From: SIG565 sp964607025
Lineage (GTDB): Bacteria > Bacillota > Clostridia > Oscillospirales > Acutalibacteraceae
NCBI GenBank assembly: GCA_964607025.1
Contig: CAZSIL010000006.1
Span: forward strand, 1 to 64,000
DNA length: 64,000 nucleotides
Reading direction: 5' to 3'
The notes beneath the pieces are model-generated. The model was not told where the DNA came from, did not search any database, and worked only from the letters and a program-made list of their open reading frames with translations. Each line of letters starts with the position of its first letter. Within the stretch, counting starts at the first letter, position 1. This document shows, in pieces, positions 25,575 through 34,157 of the stretch. A program made the position numbers and the translations under genes.

Positions 25575-28124
25575 TTATCCCTTCGCATCATACCACGTTT
25601 TGCCTGAAGCTGCATCAACCGATAGTTTAACCTGCATTTTTGCCGATGCCGTCATTTCTTCTTCTAATACGCGGCAAACGTACGTTTTTATTTCTTCGCG
25701 GCACTCGACAATAAGTTCATCGTGCACCTGCAAAATAAGTTTTGCATCTAATTCTTCACGTTTTAATCTATCACGAACACGCACCATTGCGATTTTTATG
25801 ATATCGGCGGCAGTGCCTTGTATTGGGGCGTTACGTGCTGCGCGTTCTCCAAAAGAACGCAACATATGGTTGCTGGATGACAGTTCAGGCAGATATCTGC
25901 GTCTGCCGAAAAGCGTTGTAACGTATCCATCGTTTTTGGCATTTTCAATAACGTTTTGCATAAAAGCATCAACACCCGAATAAGCCGCAAGATACTGTTT
26001 GATATATTGGTCGGCTTCCTTTCGGGTAACACCTATATCTTTTGCAAGTGAGAACGCGCCGATACCGTAAACTATTCCGAAATTAACGGCCTTTGCACGA
26101 GAGCGCAGTACGGGTGTGACCATATCTATCGGTATATTAAATGCTTTTGCGGCGGCAAGTGTGTGGAAGTCTTGCCCACTGTTCATTTCACTTATCATAT
26201 TCTCATCGTTTGCCATGTGGGCTAGAACGCGCAACTCTATTTGAGAATAGTCGGCATCACACAGCGTATAGCCATCTTTCGCTATAAAAAATTTTCGAAG
26301 AAGCGCACCCTCGGGCGTTCTGACGGGTATATTTTGCAAATTCGGTTCAAGCGATGATATTCTTCCCGTTCGCGTTTCGGTCTGGTTAAAGGTTGAGTGT
26401 ATTCTGCCGTCAATGCTTACTGCCGCGCAAAGTCCGTCGCAATATGTCGATTTTAACTTTGCAAGGCGGCGGTATTCAAGCAGTAAATTTATACTGGGGT
26501 GTACATCACGCAACCCTTCCAAAACCTCAGCATTTGTACTGTAACCACTCTTGGTTTTCTTGCCCGCGGGAAGCCCCAAATCTTCAAACAACGCTACGCC
26601 CAACTGTTTAGGCGAGTTAAGATTGAATTTATATCCCACAAGCGCATAGATTTCTTCTTCAAGCGCTACTATGCGATTTCCGAGTTCCTTTCCGTAATTC
26701 TCTATGCCTTGGTAGTCAATCAAAAATCCTTCGTTTTCCATTTCAGATAAGACTATGCTCAGCGGCAACTCTATATCATATAGAAGATTTAACTGATTTG
26801 TCCGTTCAAGCTCTTTGATTAATGCATCGCAAACGACGGAGTGTGCAACTGCTGTTTCCAAAAATTCGTATGTGTCACCTAAAATTTCGGGTGGTGTAAC
26901 GAAATATTCTTGCATAAGCCGTGGCACCGCATAAGAAGAAGCCGACGGATTTGCAAGATAAGCCGCAAGTAAACTGTCAAAAACTATATTTTTAGGTGAA
27001 ATGCCGTTCTGCAAACAGTATTTGCAAAGGTTTTTATTGTCGTAAACACGTTTTGCTATATTGGGATTTTCGAGAATAGATTTAATAAGCGAAAAGTCGT
27101 ATTTAAAATCTAAATCGACAATTTCTTCGAGCGAAACTATACCAAAACGGGTGCCTTCACAATAAATGTCGGCGGTGTTTTGAGCCGTAAACCTACCGGC
27201 ATCAACAATTTTTATTCTCTTTTTAGATGTGTTGTCTTCAGTTATAACCGCGTCTGCCGATAAGCCCATGTTTTCAATGAGTTTAAAAAATTCAAGCCGC
27301 GCCATAAGGGATACGAGTTTCCCCGTTTCGCGCTCACGTGGTGCGTATTCCGAAATTTCCTTAATATCGGGTACCTCTCTAAAAATAGTGCCAAGGTCCC
27401 TACTTAAAAATGCCATATCGCGACCTGCCGCTAATTTTCCCCGCACCGAATCTTTAATATCCAGTGTGTCAAGATTTTCATATATAAAATCTATGTTTTC
27501 AAAATTTTTGATAAGTTCCGTAGCCGTTTTTTCACCAACACCCGCAACACCAGGGATATTATCGGAACTGTCTCCCATAAGAGCTTTGAGCTCAATTAGT
27601 TGTTTAGGGGATATGCCATATTTATCTTTTACGGCGACGGGGGTATAATCGGTAAGTTCAGGGTGTCCGCCTTTTGTGGCGGTCAGCAAAACTCGGGTGT
27701 TTTCGGACACTAACTGTAAAGAGTCGCGGTCACCCGTTGCGATAACGCACTCGTTATTTGTCTGCTCGGCTTTAAGAGATAGTGTGCCTAAAATATCATC
27801 GGCTTCGTACCCCGCTTTTTCGATACAGTGGTATCCCATGAGCGTCAACCACTCTTTAAGCAATGGCATTTGAGAGCGAAGTTCCTCTGGCATACCTTTT
27901 CTACCCGATTTATACTCGGTGTATTTCTCGTGGCGGAAGGTCGGATGATGCACGTCAAAAGCCACCGCGACGGCGTCGGGGTGTTCTTTTTCTATCAGTC
28001 GGTTAAGTATATTAATAAAACCGTAGATACCATTTGTATATTGCCCGTCTTTTGTTGTTAAGAGCTTTATTCCGTAAAAAGCGCGGTTCACTATACTGTT
28101 TCCGTCAAGAGCCAAAAGTTTCAT
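25575..28124 (-). CDS. polA: DNA polymerase I
   Basis: 849 residues: 5' nuclease domain (1 to about 290, with LLALDGNSIVNRAFYG and GVGEKTATELIKNFENI), a middle 3'-5' exonuclease-fold domain (about 300-470), and the polymerase domain with motif A CDADYSQIELRVLAHMAND, motif B RSRAKAVNFGIVYG and motif C LQVHDELIVE. The acidic exonuclease residues (DxE at the first motif) are not recognisable in the middle domain, so proofreading is probably lost, as in other Firmicute Pol I. GGGAGAA precedes the ATG. First gene of the long minus-strand block. Confidence 0.95.
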   Translation of the reverse strand: MKLLALDGNSIVNRAFYGIKLLTTKDGQYTNGIYGFINILNRLIEKEHPDAVAVAFDVHHPTFRHEKYTEYKSGRKGMPEELRSQMPLLKEWLTLMGYHCIEKAGYEADDILGTLSLKAEQTNNECVIATGDRDSLQLVSENTRVLLTATKGGHPELTDYTPVAVKDKYGISPKQLIELKALMGDSSDNIPGVAGVGEKTATELIKNFENIDFIYENLDTLDIKDSVRGKLAAGRDMAFLSRDLGTIFREVPDIKEISEYAPRERETGKLVSLMARLEFFKLIENMGLSADAVITEDNTSKKRIKIVDAGRFTAQNTADIYCEGTRFGIVSLEEIVDLDFKYDFSLIKSILENPNIAKRVYDNKNLCKYCLQNGISPKNIVFDSLLAAYLANPSASSYAVPRLMQEYFVTPPEILGDTYEFLETAVAHSVVCDALIKELERTNQLNLLYDIELPLSIVLSEMENEGFLIDYQGIENYGKELGNRIVALEEEIYALVGYKFNLNSPKQLGVALFEDLGLPAGKKTKSGYSTNAEVLEGLRDVHPSINLLLEYRRLAKLKSTYCDGLCAAVSIDGRIHSTFNQTETRTGRISSLEPNLQNIPVRTPEGALLRKFFIAKDGYTLCDADYSQIELRVLAHMANDENMISEMNSGQDFHTLAAAKAFNIPIDMVTPVLRSRAKAVNFGIVYGIGAFSLAKDIGVTRKEADQYIKQYLAAYSGVDAFMQNVIENAKNDGYVTTLFGRRRYLPELSSSNHMLRSFGERAARNAPIQGTAADIIKIAMVRVRDRLKREELDAKLILQVHDELIVECREEIKTYVCRVLEEEMTASAKMQVKLSVDAASGKTWYDAKG

Positions 28125-28165
28125 ACTTTTCTCCCAAAAAAATAATATATATTTATACAGAATAT

Positions 28166-28194
28166 ATTATAACAACAAATTACCGATTTGTCAC
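28166..28194 (-). promoter_or_regulatory. Promoter of polA and the downstream block
   Basis: Minus strand GTGACA (28189-28194), 17-base spacer, TATAAT (28166-28171). Transcription would begin near 28159, about 35 nt before the polA start. With gaps of at most 58 bases, polA to mgsA could be read from here. Confidence 0.75.
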
Positions 28195-28211
28195 CATATT
28201 ATTTAAAAAAA

Positions 28212-28240
28212 TTGACAAGTTAAATATATAATTATATAAT
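28212..28240 (+). promoter_or_regulatory. Consensus promoter abutting the dusB start codon
   Basis: TTGACA (28212-28217), 17-base spacer, TATAAT (28235-28240), a perfect sigma-A match. The ATG of dusB begins at 28247, just six bases after the -10 box, so transcription should begin at or within a base or two of the start codon. Confidence 0.85.
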
Positions 28241-28246
28241 TGGCTT

Positions 28247-29218
28247 ATGAAAATAGGAAATATTGAAATTACGGGTTATGCCGCGTTAGCCCCTATGGCG
28301 GGTGTAGCAGACAGGGCTATGCGGGAAATATGCAGAAGTTTCGGAGCCGCTTATACAGTCGGAGAACTCACAAGCAGTAAGGGTGTGAGCTTGGGTGACA
28401 AAAAGTCGGGCTCTTATCTTTCGTGCCACACAGCAGAAAAGCCGATGGCATCGCAACTTTTCGGCAGTGAACCGTCAGTTATGGCAGAAGCCGCTAAAAT
28501 AGCCGTAACCCATAACCCCACGTTTTTAGATATCAATATGGGCTGTCCTGCGCCCAAAGTAGCAGGTAACGGCGGCGGCAGTGCACTGCTTCGCGAACCC
28601 GTTTTAGCCGAAAAAATAATAGCGGCGGTGGTAAACGCCGTAGAAATCCCCGTAACCGTAAAAATCAGAACGGGTTGGGATAGTGACAGCATAAATGCCG
28701 TAGAAATTGCTAAAAGAGCCGAAGCGGCAGGCGCTGCGGCTATAACGGTACACGGCAGAACAAGGCAGCAGATGTATGCGCCGGGGATTGATTATAAAAC
28801 CATAGCCGCCGTAAAACGAGCCGTTAATATCCCCGTTGTTGCAAACGGAGACGTGCGCGACGGCGAGAGCGCAAAATATATGTATGAAAGTACAGGCGCC
28901 GATTTTGTCATGGTCGGCAGGGCGGCTATGGGCAACCCGTTCGTGTTTGAGCAGATAAACGCCTATATGCAAAAAGGCATAATACTCCCCGAACCGACGA
29001 TTGATGAACGTTTGTCGGTAATGAAAAAGCATATTGAATTGATGATGAAGTATAAGAACGAACACACCGCGCTTATGGAATCGCGTAAACATACCGCGTG
29101 GTATATAAAGGGTATACGGGGCGCGGCAAAAATCCGCAAAATGTGCGGCGAAATCGAAACTGCGGCGGATATTGCACGTATTGCAGAAATGATACTTGCC
29201 GAAAACCAAAATGTGTGA
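28247..29218 (+). CDS. dusB: tRNA-dihydrouridine synthase (DusB type)
   Basis: FMN enzyme that reduces uridine in the tRNA D-loop. The 323 residues form the TIM-barrel and helical tRNA domains: MKIGNIEITGYAALAPMAGV, DINMGCPAPKVAGNGGGSALL with the catalytic Cys, VTVKIRTGWD, AITVHGRTRQQMY and VVANGDVRDGESA, VMVGRAAMGNPF. The start is fixed by family alignment. There is no Shine-Dalgarno and essentially no leader, because the -10 box ends six bases before the ATG. Divergent from polA; yebC follows after 43 bases. Confidence 0.94.
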   Translation: MKIGNIEITGYAALAPMAGVADRAMREICRSFGAAYTVGELTSSKGVSLGDKKSGSYLSCHTAEKPMASQLFGSEPSVMAEAAKIAVTHNPTFLDINMGCPAPKVAGNGGGSALLREPVLAEKIIAAVVNAVEIPVTVKIRTGWDSDSINAVEIAKRAEAAGAAAITVHGRTRQQMYAPGIDYKTIAAVKRAVNIPVVANGDVRDGESAKYMYESTGADFVMVGRAAMGNPFVFEQINAYMQKGIILPEPTIDERLSVMKKHIELMMKYKNEHTALMESRKHTAWYIKGIRGAAKIRKMCGEIETAADIARIAEMILAENQNV

Positions 29219-29261
29219 TAAAATAACTAAGTTAAATTATCGCGGAAGGAAGCGTAAATAA

Positions 29262-29990
29262 ATGTCAGGACATTCCAAATGGAACAATATTAAACGTAAA
29301 AAAGAAAAAACCGATGCCGCAAAGGCAAAAATTTTCACAAAAATGGGCAGAGAAATTGCCGTTATAGTAAAACAGGGCGGACCAAACCCTGCCGAAAACA
29401 GCAAATTAAAAGATGCTATCGCAAAGGCCAAGGCGGCAAACGTGCCTAACGATAACATCGAAAGAATTATCAAAAAAGCGGCAGGCGACAGTGACGCTAC
29501 CAACTACGAAGAGTTGGTGTATGAAGGTTACGGACCGAACGGTGTTGCCGTTATAGTTGAAACCCTTACCGATAACCGCAACAGAACTGCGGGGGAAATG
29601 CGCCACTATTTCGATAAATGCGGAGGAAATCTCGGTCAATCGGGCTCAGTTATGTTTATGTTTGACCGCCGCGGTCAGATAGTTATTGAAGCCGAAGGAC
29701 TCGATGAAGATACCGTTATGGAAGATGCACTCGAATCAGGTGCTTCAGATTTTGATTTTGACGGCGACGTATTCACGATTGACACAGAGCCCAACGATAT
29801 GGGTGCTGTGCGCGATGCGCTTGAAGAAAAGGGATATAAGTTCTTATCTGCCGAGGTTGCCTACGTTCCGCAAACTTTAACCGCTTTGGATGAAGAATCG
29901 GCGGCAAAAATGGAAAAACTCATCGATTTACTCGAAGAAAATGATGACGTTCAGGAAATCTGGCATAACTGGGATATGCCCGAAGAATAA
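29262..29990 (+). CDS. yebC: YebC/PmpR family protein
   Basis: 242-residue member of the TACO1/YebC family, long listed as transcriptional regulators and more recently linked to translation of proline-rich stretches in YebC-type members. Begins MSGHSKWNNIKRKKEKTDAA, the hallmark N-terminus, and holds GYGPNGVAVIVETLTDNRNRT in the middle. GGAAGGA precedes the ATG. Probably co-transcribed with dusB; the hairpin at 30004-30034 follows its stop. Confidence 0.95.
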   Translation: MSGHSKWNNIKRKKEKTDAAKAKIFTKMGREIAVIVKQGGPNPAENSKLKDAIAKAKAANVPNDNIERIIKKAAGDSDATNYEELVYEGYGPNGVAVIVETLTDNRNRTAGEMRHYFDKCGGNLGQSGSVMFMFDRRGQIVIEAEGLDEDTVMEDALESGASDFDFDGDVFTIDTEPNDMGAVRDALEEKGYKFLSAEVAYVPQTLTALDEESAAKMEKLIDLLEENDDVQEIWHNWDMPEE

Positions 29991-30003
29991 TATATAGTAA
30001 ATC

Positions 30004-30034
30004 ATCCCGACAAGCCAACTTGTCGGGATTTTTT
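30004..30034 (+). terminator. Intrinsic terminator after yebC
   Basis: ATCCCGACAAG (30004-30014), loop CCAA, CTTGTCGGGAT (30019-30029), T run to 30034. It lies only three bases before the AAAGGAG ribosome site of the next gene, so readthrough past it would be needed unless that gene has its own promoter inside this stretch. Confidence 0.9.
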
Positions 30035-30046
30035 AAAGGAGAACTA

Positions 30047-30724
30047 ATGAAATCCAGAAAATACGCAAAAACAGTAAAACTAATTGGCATAATATTGCTT
30101 ATATCGCTAGTTTTATCGGCAGTTTATTCTCTTTTACGGCTGATAGCCGCGCCCACAGAAATTTTACAGGGTGCGCCTTATCAAAAGGTGAAAAGCGATT
30201 ATCTTCTAATATTAACACAATGCCTTTTAGGGCTTTTGGTTATGATGTTACCCTCCTTCGTTTCAAAAAAATGGAAAATAGTCGTTCCAAACACAATAGT
30301 TATACTTTATTACGTGTTCCTTTATTGCGCTATTTATCTTGGCGAAGTAAGAAACTTTTATCATCTTATTCCGTTTTGGGACGATATTCTTCATGCTTTT
30401 TCGGGAGCAATGCTCGGAGCCCTCGGCTTTATTCTTGTCGATTTGCTAAATAAGAACAAAAAAGTAAGCGTTAGCTTAAGTCCGTTCTTTATATCTATGT
30501 TTGCTTTTTGTTTTGCCGTGTCGCTCGGTGCAATATGGGAAATCTATGAATTCTCACTTGATTGGATATTAGGTCTTAATATGCAAAAGCACACCTATTC
30601 TGGTAAAGCACTCGTAGGCAATGCGGCACTGTTTGATACAATGAAAGATATCATAATTGATACCGCGGCGGCTTTTGTAGTTTCGGTGGTCGGCTACTTT
30701 TCAAACAAAAAATCACCCGATTAA
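30047..30724 (+). CDS. DUF2238/YjdF-like integral membrane protein
   Basis: 225 residues with about six hydrophobic segments (near 12-34, 55-72, 80-97, 110-125, 145-165, 195-215). The middle contains FYHLIPFWDDILHAFSGAML and LGAIWEIYEFSLDWILG, polar residues in membrane segments typical of the DUF2238 (YjdF) family, whose function is unknown. The start at ATG 30047 has AAAGGAG at good spacing; an upstream in-frame start would lie in the terminator. Stands alone between two terminators. Confidence 0.8.
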   Translation: MKSRKYAKTVKLIGIILLISLVLSAVYSLLRLIAAPTEILQGAPYQKVKSDYLLILTQCLLGLLVMMLPSFVSKKWKIVVPNTIVILYYVFLYCAIYLGEVRNFYHLIPFWDDILHAFSGAMLGALGFILVDLLNKNKKVSVSLSPFFISMFAFCFAVSLGAIWEIYEFSLDWILGLNMQKHTYSGKALVGNAALFDTMKDIIIDTAAAFVVSVVGYFSNKKSPD

Positions 30725-30741
30725 ATTGGGTGATTTTTTTA
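30707..30741. terminator. Bidirectional terminator around the DUF2238 stop codon
   Basis: AAAAAATCACCC and GGGTGATTTTTT flank a loop that contains the TAA stop (30722-30724). It serves the DUF2238 gene and possibly the convergent aminopeptidase. Confidence 0.85.
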
Positions 30742-30790
30742 TAAATTCTATTATATCCTTCTACATTTCTTAAACCACAAAAACTGGGCA

Positions 30791-31849
30791 TTAAAGAATT
30801 ATTAATTCTTTAGGGCTCTTTGTAATATTTTCACAACCATCATCTGTTACGATGACCATATCTTCTATTCTGACACCGAATTTATTTTCTAAATATATTC
30901 CCGGTTCAACCGTTATTACCGTGTTTTTCTCCAAAACAGTAGTATCGCGAGTGTTAAACGCAGGGAGTTCGTGTATTTGGATGCCTACCGAGTGGCCGAG
31001 CCCATGACCGAAACTGCCCGGATATTCTTTTTCTATTATGTCGCGCGCTATTTTGTCAACATCACAGCAAACTACACCTGCCCTAATTTTTTTCAGTGCC
31101 GCCTTCTGCGCTGTAAGCACAGTGTTATAAACGTTTTTTTGCTCGTCACTTACATTTCCAACCGCCACCGTTCTTGTCATATCACTGCGGTATCCACCTA
31201 TAACCGCGCCGAAATCCATAGTCACAAAATCGCCTTTTTCGATTCGCTTGTCGGTAGGAACACCATGCGGCAAAGAACTGTTTTTGCCCGAAACTACAAC
31301 AAAATCAAAGGATACGCCATCGCTACCGTTTTTGCGCATAAAAAACTCCATATCGAGCATTATGTCCTTCTCGGTTCGACCTGACGCTATACGCGGTAAA
31401 ATATAATTAAACGTTTCATCAGTGAGTTTCTGTGCGCTTTTTATGAGCGCTATTTCTTTGTCACTTTTAATGATACGCATATCGGTAAGCTTTTTGGAAA
31501 TTATACCCGAATTTGAAATTTCGGCATTAAGATTTTGCTTTAAAATAAAGAATTTGTACACACTTACAAAATCGGTTTCGATAAGAATTTCGGTAATACC
31601 GCCAACCTTTAACATTTCATTAATTTGCCCGTATAAATTTTTGCTATCCAAAACGCGTATAGCGGATGCTTTTTTTGCCGCTTCGAGATAGCGGAAATCG
31701 GTAAAAAACACCGCATCGTTTTTAGTTATCAGCACAGCCCCCGAATCATTGTTAAAACCGCTTAAATAAAAGCGGTTGGCTTGGGAAAAAATCAGCGCCG
31801 CCGCGGTGCCGCTTAGCGTTTCTTGTATTTTTTTAACCGATTCGTTCAT
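30791..31849 (-). CDS. Xaa-Pro aminopeptidase/dipeptidase, M24B family
   Basis: 352-residue cytosolic metallopeptidase cutting peptide bonds next to proline. N-terminal creatinase-like domain (about 1-125), then the pita-bread fold with all five dinuclear metal ligands: VTMDFGAVIGGYRSDMTRT (two Asp), FGHGLGHSVG (His), ITVEPGIYL (Glu) and VRIEDMV (Glu). AGGTGATAA precedes the ATG. Divergent from the M19 dipeptidase with a 35-base gap; both suggest peptide scavenging. Confidence 0.92.
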   Translation of the reverse strand: MNESVKKIQETLSGTAAALIFSQANRFYLSGFNNDSGAVLITKNDAVFFTDFRYLEAAKKASAIRVLDSKNLYGQINEMLKVGGITEILIETDFVSVYKFFILKQNLNAEISNSGIISKKLTDMRIIKSDKEIALIKSAQKLTDETFNYILPRIASGRTEKDIMLDMEFFMRKNGSDGVSFDFVVVSGKNSSLPHGVPTDKRIEKGDFVTMDFGAVIGGYRSDMTRTVAVGNVSDEQKNVYNTVLTAQKAALKKIRAGVVCCDVDKIARDIIEKEYPGSFGHGLGHSVGIQIHELPAFNTRDTTVLEKNTVITVEPGIYLENKFGVRIEDMVIVTDDGCENITKSPKELIIL

Positions 31850-31884
31850 ATTATTATCACCTATTAAAATTTTTGGGGGATTTT

Positions 31885-32727
31885 ATGAGAATTTTTGATT
31901 TACACTGTGATACTTTATCCGCCGTAGCAAACGGCGAAAAAACGATTGATAAAAGCATAGAAAAATTAAAAAAAGGAAAGGTTAAAGCACAGTGCTTCGC
32001 CGCTTTCAGCAAGAGCAACACCGAAAATGCGGAATTTTGGAATCAGGCGGAAATTTTTAAAGAATTTGGAAAAATCACTGATTTTAGAGCCATATTAACC
32101 GCCGAAAACATTGGCTTTACCAAAGGTGAAATTAGTGAAATTGAAAAACTAAAAAATGTGGGTGTTCGGGCAGTTTCTCTTACCCACAACACCGAAAATA
32201 AACTCGCATATGCCAATAGTCCTATCCGCGATATGCACCTAAAGGGGCTGAAACCCGCGGGTATTACCGCCGTAGAATATATGGATAGTGTCGGTATAAC
32301 ACTTGACGTTTCGCATCTTAATATGGGCGGCTTTTATGACGTATCCCGTATCTGCCGCCGACCGATTATAGCAACCCACAGTTGCTGTAATGCTATATTT
32401 CCGCATCCGCGAAATTTATACGATTCACAGCTTCGCATCATCGCTCGCGGCGGCGGAGTTATAGGTATTTGCTTTTATTCGCGGTTTTTAAACGGTACCG
32501 ACAGTATGACTGCCGAAGATATAGTCCGCCAAGCCCGACATATAGCGGGTATCGCGGGGTTGGATGCAGTGGCTCTCGGCTCTGATTTTGATGGTATGGA
32601 AAACAAAAACGGTTTAAACAGCGGTGCCGATTTTGTGCACTTAATGGACAGTTTAAACCGTTATTTTACAGCTGACGAATGTGATAAAATCTGTTATAAA
32701 AATGCCGAACGTATCTTTACTTGTTAG
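31885..32727 (+). CDS. Membrane dipeptidase family M19
   Basis: 280-residue zinc dipeptidase (renal dipeptidase family) with the amidohydrolase-like barrel: FDLHCDTL (metal His and Asp), a Glu in the AENIG segment, GITLDVSHLN, IIATHSCC and LGSDFDGM. There is no signal peptide, so it is probably cytosolic in spite of the family name. I start at ATG 31885 after GGGGGA rather than at an in-frame TTG four codons earlier. Its 3' end overlaps the convergent vanY gene by 11 bases. Confidence 0.92.
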   Translation: MRIFDLHCDTLSAVANGEKTIDKSIEKLKKGKVKAQCFAAFSKSNTENAEFWNQAEIFKEFGKITDFRAILTAENIGFTKGEISEIEKLKNVGVRAVSLTHNTENKLAYANSPIRDMHLKGLKPAGITAVEYMDSVGITLDVSHLNMGGFYDVSRICRRPIIATHSCCNAIFPHPRNLYDSQLRIIARGGGVIGICFYSRFLNGTDSMTAEDIVRQARHIAGIAGLDAVALGSDFDGMENKNGLNSGADFVHLMDSLNRYFTADECDKICYKNAERIFTC

Positions 32728-33607
32728 GCGTAACTTTTGAAATTTCCGCTTGTTTAAGCTCAATATATTCTTCAAGGCAAAGATCTAATTCGTGCATTTC
32801 GGTTGCAGCGGCGCGTCCGACAAAACGGAAGTGCCACGGCTCGTAAATAATGCCCGTTACGTTCTTTTTGTCCGCAGGGTAGCGGAGAATAAAGCCAAAA
32901 CGATAGCAGTTTTCGGCAAGCCATTTGGCTTCGGGTCTTTCGGCAAAGGAAACGTCAGCCGCGGGGATATTGTGCATATCACAGCATAGTCCCGATTGAT
33001 GCTCACTCGTGCCAGGTTTTGTCGAAAATGTTAAAACATACCTTTCACACTCTTCGCGTGTTTCAAATTTATGCTGGTGCTGTTCGCAGTATAGATTGAA
33101 AAGATAATTTTGATAATCGTATGAGCGGTAAGCGCTCGTAACTGTTACGTCAGTAACGCCGTTAAGTGCGCCTTCGCTTAGAAATGCCTGTAAAGATTTT
33201 GCGGCTGCTTCACGCATTTTCTGCGTTGCTCTGCCGTCATCTCGCGTGTGTCCGCAGTCGATTAAATCGGTGGGCTCGTAGTCGCTCGACAGCGTGTGTA
33301 TCGGATTTACAAGAAATACATATTCGTATTTTTCGGTGGGTTCTATATACTGTAAATACGGCTCAATATCTATTTCGTATTCCTTGCCAACGCGCTCTTC
33401 ATAAGTAACTTCGGGTACACTCGGCACCGATGAACTCTCCGCCGAAGAAGACGGGTTTGATACGGGGGGTGTATCGTTGTTCGGTTTTTCCTTACTACAA
33501 CCCTTTATCAGTACAACACTAAGCGCTATAATGGCAACCAAAAACAGCGCAATAATAACCGAGCCATAATTTTTTTGTCTTTTCTTTTTTCTGTATCTCT
33601 TTTCCAT
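32717..33607 (-). CDS. Membrane-anchored D-alanyl-D-alanine carboxypeptidase, VanY/M15B family
   Basis: 296 residues: short basic N-terminus, one membrane segment (about 16-38, possibly followed by a lipid-attached Cys in LIKGCSKE), a Ser/Pro-rich linker, then the zinc peptidase domain with TSAYRSYDYQNYLFN, SEHQSGLCCDMHN (His and Asp ligands) and the last ligand in YEPWHFRFVG. It trims the terminal D-Ala of peptidoglycan stem peptides outside the cell. A VanY-like fold does not by itself mean vancomycin resistance; no vanHAX genes are present. Confidence 0.92.
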   Translation of the reverse strand: MEKRYRKKKRQKNYGSVIIALFLVAIIALSVVLIKGCSKEKPNNDTPPVSNPSSSAESSSVPSVPEVTYEERVGKEYEIDIEPYLQYIEPTEKYEYVFLVNPIHTLSSDYEPTDLIDCGHTRDDGRATQKMREAAAKSLQAFLSEGALNGVTDVTVTSAYRSYDYQNYLFNLYCEQHQHKFETREECERYVLTFSTKPGTSEHQSGLCCDMHNIPAADVSFAERPEAKWLAENCYRFGFILRYPADKKNVTGIIYEPWHFRFVGRAAATEMHELDLCLEEYIELKQAEISKVTPNK

Positions 33608-33642
33608 TTACATCACCGATAAAAATTATACATCAATATTTT

Positions 33643-34047
33643 TTATTTTACAAGGACTGTCTTTAAAATACAACCTGTAATTGTTGTACCATCAGGTTGT
33701 TCCCGAGAGCCATCAACGTGCAAATGATAAATTACGCAAATTTTGTTATCCTTAATCCCCACAGTATACATAGTTTCCACTATTTTATCACCTTCGGCTA
33801 AAATCCGTTCGCGTATTTCATTTTTTGTTTTACTGCTTTTAAGCAGGTCAATGCGGTCTTTTTGTTCGGTAGATAATTCAGCAATAGCGGCGTCATCAAG
33901 AACTGTATCGAAAATTTCTTCGGCAGTGCCACTCACTTCGGTTATCTCCAAAAGGTCATTTTCGGTTTTTTGGGCGGTGCCGCAAGCTGTGAGCAACAGC
34001 AGCAAAACCAAAAGAACGCATACGAGAGCAAATTGCTTATTTTTCAT
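33643..34047 (-). CDS. Putative lipoprotein, function unknown
   Basis: 134 residues with a lipoprotein signal: KNKQFALVCVLLVLLLLLTAC, lipobox ending at Cys22, then a charged region and a beta-rich C-terminus (KICVIYHLHVDGSREQPDGT). No domain recognised. Ribosome site weak (AAGATG). Upstream lies the divergent tex promoter region. Confidence 0.75.
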   Translation of the reverse strand: MKNKQFALVCVLLVLLLLLTACGTAQKTENDLLEITEVSGTAEEIFDTVLDDAAIAELSTEQKDRIDLLKSSKTKNEIRERILAEGDKIVETMYTVGIKDNKICVIYHLHVDGSREQPDGTTITGCILKTVLVK

Positions 34048-34093
34048 AACGGCACATCTTTCTAAAATTTGTACAATAATTATAGCATATTAC

Positions 34094-34122
34094 TTGTATG
34101 ATGTCAAAAAATATGGTAACAT
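34094..34122 (+). promoter_or_regulatory. Probable promoter of tex
   Basis: TTGTAT (34094-34099) and TAACAT (34117-34122) with 17 bases between; leader of about 30 nt to the ATG at 34158. Confidence 0.5.
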
Positions 34123-34157
34123 AAATAGGCAAAAAAGTTAAAAAAACGGAGTGTATT

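Noticed and set aside
30004..30046. Riboswitch before the DUF2238 gene
   Set aside because: The hairpin has the plain stem plus T-run of an intrinsic terminator ending yebC, with no competing antiterminator or aptamer-sized leader.
30791..31849. Minus-strand methionine aminopeptidase (also M24)
   Set aside because: The N-terminal creatinase-like domain and length fit Xaa-Pro peptidases, not the shorter Map proteins.
32717..33607. Vancomycin resistance determinant
   Set aside because: The VanY-type domain is a common housekeeping D,D-carboxypeptidase fold; no vanH, vanA/B, vanX or vanRS genes are present.
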